Shown: positions 57,401 through 64,000 of the stretch, piece by piece | How positions within the stretch are numbered: position 1 is the stretch's first letter | How the letters are laid out: every line of letters begins with the position of its first letter | Source: Phoenix dactylifera | Lineage: Eukaryota; Streptophyta; Magnoliopsida; Arecales; Arecaceae | Assembly (NCBI RefSeq): GCF_009389715.1 | Contig: NC_052399.1 | Coordinates: forward strand, 18,169,646-18,233,645 | Direction of reading: 5' to 3' | Length of the DNA: 64,000 nt | Made by a program: the position numbers and the translations under genes | The notes under the pieces: model-generated | The model's input: the letters and a program-made list of their open reading frames with translations, nothing else | Told to the model about the DNA's origin: nothing | Database searches by the model: none

Positions 57401-57747
57401 TAATAATGTTTCGATGAATATATAAAAATATATCTTAGGGTGCTTTTAATGGTTTCGCCTAGCTGGTCAATCTTTCTTAAGTAGGTTTGGCCCTATATGG
57501 TGCTAGCATTACTAAAAAAAATTGATTAGGAAAAAAAAAATTATATATACACATGCATGAAGCGGAATTTAGCTATATTCAAGTAAATCTCCTCTGGTTA
57601 TAGATCTACATTGGATAATGAAGGTATCACATCAATAATTAGAGTTGTTGGATGTGATCTACTACCTCTAAATTATTTTCACACTAGAGATTATATGATT
57701 TGAAGATTTCTAACTTATGCATCAAATTGCCAAAAAATAGGATGTCT

Positions 57748-57790
<43 letters not shown>

Positions 57791-58190
57791 ATTATTAAAT
57801 GCATAAATTAGAGATTTTCAAATTATATGATCTGTTGGTGTGTAAGCAATCAGATAGATCCATCACTTTCTCAGTTGATTTTCTTTTAAACCAACTTGGA
57901 ATGTCCATCAAAGCCACATTAGTTAATTGAGATCTATATATATGATTCTGTAATAAGTACATTTTCAACTTTTTTAACTCCCTTTACGCTCTTACATGGT
58001 CCAAGGTTCATCACTCAAACAAAGAAGATAATTTTTCCTGTAGTGTAGGATTAAAAGAAATGACACCAACCATAATTCAAACTCAATGATGAGCTATGAG
58101 CTTGGGCTTCCTTGGATTATCAATGGAGTGAAGCGGGATGACACACACTCTCATGTGAATGGTGATCTCTTCTTGGTCGTACAAATTGAA
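54435..58190. other. Intergenic, AT-rich, no gene seen
   Basis: Contains a (TA)n tract at 57752-57789 and several poly-A/T tracts. No coding signal was recognised. Confidence 0.5.
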
Positions 58191-58204
58191 TACCAATAAG
58201 TAGG

Positions 58205-58690
58205 GATGGCAATCGAGTTAAGTTGGATCAGATATGGGTCAAGTTGGATGGAGGTCGGGTCAAACATTCATTAACCCAAATCCGACCTATTTATTAAATA
58301 GGCTAAAAATTTAAATTTGAATCTAACTTATTTGTTAAACAGGTAATCCGACCCGACTCATATAACCTATTTATTAAAAAGGTTGAATAGGTTAGACGGA
58401 TTTTTAGCAGGGTAAATAGATTTAAACAGGTTAAACATGTTAAGCGGGTCGGGTTAAACATGTCAGAAACATGTTAAGCACAAATAGATTAAACAGGTTA
58501 AGCGGGGTTGGATCATAATCCGACCTAATTATTAATTGGGTCAAAACAGGTTAAATGGCTCAAAGGTTTAAATCTGAACCCAACCCATTTAATAAACAGT
58601 TTTAGACAAGTTGACGGTGTAAACCTATTTATGTCAATTCCAAACATCCTTAAAGCAGATTGTTCGTGGGTTGAATTAATGGGTCGGATC
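58205..58690. repeat. Dispersed repeat of GGGTCGGGTTAA / AACCTATTTATTAAA motifs
   Basis: Short phrases GGTTAAACAGGTTAAG, GGGTCGGGTTAAACATG, AACCCATTTAATAAACAG and CGACCTATTTATTAAATAGG recur in both senses over about 480 bp. This texture is typical of a decayed non-coding plant repeat; no termini were defined. Confidence 0.55.
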
Positions 58691-58864
58691 ATAAATTGTC
58701 ACCTTTATAAATAAGTACCAGATTATTATAAGAGAAACCAAGACTGAGGTTTGTTGGCTAGTTGAACAAGAACATCTAGGGCTCGATGCACCATTGACTT
58801 ATCCTTAATGCGGCTCTTGGGGACTCGCTATGAACGGGCTTAAAATAAAAGGCCAAAAGGAGGG

Positions 58865-59095
58865 TGTTTTACGGGATTGTCGCGCTCGGAGCCACGGGAC
58901 ATGGCCGCGGTTTCGTGGGGTTCGACCAAAACCGCCGATTTTGTCGAATTTGGCGATTTTTCCCCGGCCTGTCCGTTGTGCCGCCTGGTCTTTTGCATCG
59001 CCGTGCCTCGGCATCTTCGTTTTATATTGCGACGGTCCTTGGTGTCCCATTTTTTGATCCTTGGCTGTCCATGCTTCACCGTCCAACCAATTGTA
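58865..59095. other. GC-rich segment, unknown
   Basis: About 230 bp of balanced-to-GC-rich sequence is open in several frames on both strands (75-93 codons). The encoded peptides are unlike known families. It may be a transposon fragment. Confidence 0.3.
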
Positions 59096-59099
59096 ATCT

Positions 59100-61800
59100 A
59101 AATACTATAACCCCATTTCCGTATGCACAATTCTCCACGAGTTGAAGACTCGAGTCATATATATGATTACATCTAATGGAATGGAGTAGGACCTCCAATT
59201 CTACTGATCTCTCTCCAGTCTTTTGGTGTTAGTTTTCATATTTTTCCAATATCAAGATAATATAACTTTTGGAGTAGTACGTACCTTCCCTTTTCCTATA
59301 CAGTTCTCTAACCTGAAGTGTTTTGCCAATCCCTAACCGTTATATAACAGTATATACTTCAAAATGACTGAAAACTGAACACCGAGGTGCACGAAATGAT
59401 TCGATATATCTTAGGTTTTATCATCTTTGTTGTAATCCACCGACTCAAGCTCCATTGGGCAATGAGCTAAGAAATCCTATGGTTTGCCCATATGCTGTGT
59501 TCCAAATTACCAAGAAATCCTTCTGTAATGTTACGTCCTAACCTACTTGCAAAATTAATTAATATTGAGGGAAATAACCTTCAGCTAGAAAAACCGTGCA
59601 TGGACACACAGACACACACCTTCGAGCTAGTAATGCTGCCAAGAATAAAGTTTTTTAAATACAATCTGTGTAACAGCATCTTGCTACTACCTCCCATGAA
59701 TTGCATTTTTTTTTTCAGGTTTGAGAAGCCTCTAATGATTGGCATATCTCTCTTTAACTTCAAATTGCTAGTTGTTTATATATTTTTTGAATTTGAATGA
59801 ACCCCTCTAATTGGCATCAAGTGTATGAGCTAGATATATCTAGAGCTATGAGACCTAGTGAAGAGCGGTGATTAGGAGTCCGATGAAGAGTATATCCAAA
59901 ATGTTGTTGATGCATGTAGCTGGGACATGACCATGAGTTTTAATTTTATATTGAGAGTTATTGATCATTTATAAAAACGGAAGGAATTTAATGAAATTTA
60001 ATTGGTAGACCATGGGTGTGACGTTTGAGATCAATCATCGTTGAAATATCTAGAAGCACTAAATGACAAATGTTCGTTTTGTTATTCCCTTTAGTACGCA
60101 GCATTTCTCTATTAATTAATATTTGATGCACATCCAAGTCGGCCAAAACTGACAAAAAGAACCAACCAATCAGAATTTACCACGATGCCAGCACGTAGTT
60201 GATCAGAAACGGCCACTTAGCGAGCCCAACACTACCCGACTGAATTCACATATTATGAGCTTCCTATGATTGGTCGTATCCTAGCTGGAGCCCAGTTATC
60301 ACTGAAATATTACCGATGTGACAGGCAAAACGTCATCCGCGTGAGATATTAATGCGTGATACCTAGGTTGTACTCATGCCAGTCATTTTTGATCGGTGTG
60401 CTCTAATTCTTCGGTGGTAGATAAGCTCTTCCATCCTTACGATCAAAAAAGAGGGGAACACAGGAGGTAAGTGCAAGAGATGCCCTAACAGACTGTGAGA
60501 GAACATCCTTCTATTTCTTAAGCACTATCCTGACTTAGGCATTGGAGGGTTTTCCGCCAAATATGCTCCAGTCAGATGACTTCTTCATTTGTGCTATTTT
60601 AAGTCAGAGTGCGGCTACCCAATGAGGACTCCGGTAGCAGTTGTATGCTGCACTCCCTCTCCGATCTTGACTAAAGTAGCCGATAGTTCGAGCTCTCCAT
60701 CATCGGCCCCCCTCTCATCGCGGTCCACTAGATCTAGATAATAATTTATTTATTTTTTAGCTTGGATACATGGCAAATGTTGTTGGATACTTTATTAGCA
60801 CGACTTCTAATCAATATATTACATTGTTAGCCATGGATGTCCTCCCTCATACAAGAAATATGAAGTTGAATTTAAAAATGGAAGATCTAAATCAAAGCTT
60901 GCTTGGTTGGAAAAAAGAAAAATAATGAAAGTATCAGCAATTTTTTGTGTTTTAAGATCACTATACATCACAATCTTATTCAAGGAATACTATGTTATGT
61001 GCCATTTTTTGATTGAGCTGAACATATAAAACATCATATGGTTGTCACCATTTAATGAAAACCTACTTAAAAAAACAAAAACATCATTTATTTGGAAGAA
61101 GAAAAAAAATTCATTGTGCTAACATGTCTCTCCAAAACCATTTAAAAAATCAAGAACGTGTAATCTCACAAAATGCCGATAAGAACGCTTATGAAGTATA
61201 GAAAAATCTAAGCATTATTTGATAGTATATAGAACGGCATGTTCACTTGTGGAATATGCTAGGATTGCCATGAACAAGCACTAATAATCATATGGAAAAG
61301 GATTACGAGAAGAATAAAATTGAGGATGGTAAACTTGGAGAGAGATAATGAAATGAGTTTTTTATGAAAAATTTACAAAACTCAAAAGGAAGGAACTATT
61401 ACACCTAGTTTCAACTATCTTCTTGTAAACCTCACAAATCTATTTTCTTCCCCTCATGACTCAAAGGCCACACATCATAAGTAGAGGATACAATGCAAGA
61501 TATTCAATTCTAAGAAAAGATCCATTCCTCTTAAAACCAAGGCAGCTCTGCCGTTTTGCCCTTTTTGTAGACCAACCACTTACATGTACTTATAAAGCTG
61601 ATTGTTTCTACTACAATTAGAATTACCATAAAGATCACAATTAGAACCAGCAACCAATAAGAAAAATTTCAATAATATTACGACTTTGGCAAATGAACCT
61701 TAACAGAAAGTACTCTTTTCCAGTAAAAAAAATCCAATAATGTTACTTGTTATTTCTTGTCATGTCTTTGAATAGGTAAACATGAAATAGAATGCCTCAA
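59100..61800. other. Intergenic, no gene seen
   Basis: AT-rich DNA with scattered short frames and no recognisable gene, RNA or repeat structure. Confidence 0.5.
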
Positions 61801-61849
61801 AGCTAAATATAGCCGATGTAGCATACCGACTAATAGAAGTTCGCCACGT

Positions 61850-62315
61850 AGCTACAAATCGATCAATAAGAGCATGCTATACGGCCGACCTTAAAAGCAC
61901 GTGGACGTGGAGAGTTCTTCAAATTTTAAACTCTTCCTCGAGCTAGCAGTAGCTTGGTCACGATTGTGAATAGTTTCTTTAATCTCACGATTTACAAACG
62001 ATCCTCGTAGATGAGATGTGCAAGCAAGACGTGCAGGCATGATTCTTAGGCGAGATGTGCAATCTATTACTAAAATAGCCCGCGCATATGCCTGATTTGC
62101 TCAATAATGAGTGTCATTTGTCGTCTATATAAACCAAACTGGAGGACCCTCAGGGTAAATTTTCTAAGTGCCCTTTCAACCCCATTACAATGCCATTCTA
62201 TTCTCATAATACCTCCATTGTTCGCTAAAAACTAAATCTGATCTAGGTATTGGAAGATCCTCTATCGGATACTCTCCGACAAGTGGACTTTCTTTATTTA
62301 TGTTGTTTTATGTTG
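61850..62315 (+). mobile_element. Probable Copia-type LTR remnant
   Basis: GTCTATATAAACC at about 62124 is a TATA box, followed by leader-like sequence to TATGTTGCA near 62316. Next comes ACGGCGTCAGAGCC, a mutated form of the TGGTATCAGAGCC primer-binding site used by many Copia elements. The frame at 62250-62510 crosses this boundary and has no Gag motif I can confirm. The left LTR end and target duplication were not found, so 61850 is a rough edge. Confidence 0.4.
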
Positions 62316-62674
62316 CATACGGCGTCAGAGCCATCATCTAAGCATGGTCTTCTCCATTCTTTTCATCTGGAGGCATGTAGTAGCCCTCAAGCCGACTCCT
62401 CCAGTGATCTCCTCAGCTTGGTGCTTAAATTGGACAAAAATCTTAGCAACAGCAAAAGTAATGCTGATTTTAATACTTTAGTGCCACTTTCAATGAACTG
62501 TTTTTTTTAAAAAAATTCTAAGAGCAAATGACATTCAATCATTGAGTGTCACGACTCTTGGGGTTGTACCATTTAAGTGAAAGAATGATTCTTTTTTTTT
62601 TTACATAAAATTGGATCATCTATTGATTGCTTTGAGATTTACGTTGATTGATAAATGTGGGCCTTGGAGCACTT

Positions 62675-62965
62675 TGAGACGTGCGGTGGGTGATCCAAAC
62701 GGTGGATTCACGCGCGAAGGAAGGCGAATCCCTCTTTCGCGAAAGAAGGAACCCGTTCCGTGCCACGAGGACTCCAGGGAGGGGCGACCCCCGAGCGCGC
62801 GGAGAAGAGAAAACGAAGGCCGGGCGGCTCTCCTTGTTTCATTCGCCACCCGAGAGAATGTCATTTTCCCGGCTCGGCTTACATCTCACGCAACCGAACA
62901 AACCTACGGTCGTTCTTGGGCCCGTCCTGTCGTAGCCCGGGCCCACTCTCCCGGGGTGGCTGCCC
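62675..62965. other. GC-rich island, unknown
   Basis: About 290 bp rich in CpG with CGCGCGAAGG, CGCGAAAG and CCCGGGCCC-like motifs, in AT-rich surroundings. Frames on both strands (72-119 codons) overlap without a recognisable domain. Confidence 0.35.
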
Positions 62966-62969
62966 ATTA

Positions 62970-64000
62970 ATTATTTAAATTATGTAAATTACCAGCAAAA
63001 CAGTGAATGTGCTCATGGCTTATTAGTTCTCTAGATCCACCGTTTCTGGCCAAGATTTTTATAAATATTTTCCTCATTGAGCCCACATTTGGCCAGATTG
63101 GCTGGATGAAAATGCCCTTGCCAAGAAAGCTAGTGGTAACGATATCAAGTTGCAGGCTCATAGTTCAGAAGATCATGGGCTGGTCAGCCCAACAATAATA
63201 ACTCAAATATCAATGTCAGCCAATCTTGCCAATGGCTCTGATTTCTTTGACGTGTGATGTATTAAATTTAAACCATCCGTATGCACATGATTGTAGGTAC
63301 AACCATCGTTGTCGTGCGGCCATCGCAAGCTATATAAGCGGGGTCTTATGGTCGATTGAACAGAGCAAGGCATCTTCTAAACTGATCTCATCATCTGTTT
63401 ACACACCCATTGTTAATTAGCGAAATTTATTTGTATCAACAACCAAGGGTTTCACTTAATATATCTATAGTACCTGAAGCACTGGAAAGATCTTAACTTC
63501 TAAATTGCGATACAATTGCCGAGCATCATTCAAGGAAGGTGACCTATCATTTGGGAATTAGACCTAACTCGAGTGAATTGTTTTCGGGGCCTAGGTGTTT
63601 TAATAATCTCATCAAATCATATATGAATTCTAAGAATTGCATTATGTAAATTATGCCAAGTCATTCAAGAATCAAGTTATTTAGATGGATTATATTACCA
63701 ATCAAATTTTGGAGGACTTAGTCTGAGATGAGATGGTCTAGCCAGATCCGTTATATCCCTAGCCTTCACTTTTTGACCATTCATTATAAATTTTCCACAT
63801 TTTTTTTCAAAAAAAATCGATTGACAATTTTTTTTATTATTATAGTCTGAATCAGTCATTAAATTTTCATGAATCTATTTAATGAATATTCGCAGAAAGC
63901 AACTCCTTCATGAGGTCCATCAGCCTCTTAGGTCAACCCGATCCAACCATTAGCTCTAAAGGAGTGCTTATTGGTTGAATCAAGTCTACTGCTCAATTAG
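62970..64000. other. Intergenic to the window end, no gene seen
   Basis: AT-rich sequence. Short frames at 63007-63198 and 63226-63420 carry no recognisable motif. Confidence 0.45.

Overview
This window looks like nuclear DNA of a monocot plant, with a palm or related monocot as my best guess. AT-rich intergenic DNA contrasts with one very GC-rich intronless gene. Introns are long and GT-AG, interstitial telomeric repeats are of the plant TTTAGGG type, and LTR retrotransposons sit inside and beside genes. The organism is inferred from composition and gene style only.

Three host genes are supported. (1) A minus-strand gene at about 12.8-17.2 kb encodes a small motor-less protein resembling the myosin class I TH1 tail. 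Its introns carry a GTACCG-rich mini-transposon, a degraded TRIM and a SINE-like scrap. (2) A plus-strand single-exon NDR1/HIN1-like (LEA-2) membrane protein lies at 22.2-23.0 kb. (3) A plus-strand group VI ubiquitin-conjugating enzyme E2 has four coding exons at 28.6-48.4 kb and encodes the canonical 148 residues. Its first coding-region intron is about 15.2 kb.

The main accessory object is inside that E2 intron: a complete LTR-bounded element of 8,547 bp (33934-42480). It has two 730-bp LTRs, a 5-bp GTATC target duplication, a primer-binding site and a polypurine tract. It encodes only Gag plus an aspartic protease in sense; reverse transcriptase, RNase H and integrase are absent. Downstream lie eleven indel-free 121-bp tandem repeats, a derived 46-bp array, and an antisense gene. 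That gene reads as three exons whose GT-AG junctions keep phase across 712 residues. The layout fits a non-autonomous Tat-lineage Gypsy element. The LTRs differ at only about 7 of 730 positions, so the insertion is young.

Layout: 1-6.9 kb AT-rich DNA with no gene recognised; 6.9-8.4 kb degenerate telomeric repeats; 8.4-9.6 kb a long inverted repeat with a TATA box aimed into it from the minus strand; 11.2-11.7 kb an intact TRIM; 12.8-17.2 kb the TH1 gene; 17.5 kb a (TA)n microsatellite; 19.3-19.6 kb a GC-rich island; 21.7-23.1 kb the NHL gene; 23.4-23.8 kb degenerate repeats; 26.6-27.7 kb a solo LTR; 27.8-28.15 kb a scrambled TRIM; 28.2-48.5 kb the E2 gene and its retroelement; 48.5-64 kb mostly AT-rich sequence with dispersed repeats, two GC-rich islands and a probable Copia LTR remnant near 62 kb.

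No tRNA, rRNA, known miRNA or CRISPR signal was recognised by eye. Exon boundaries were derived by hand from splice signals and phase, and no database search was possible.
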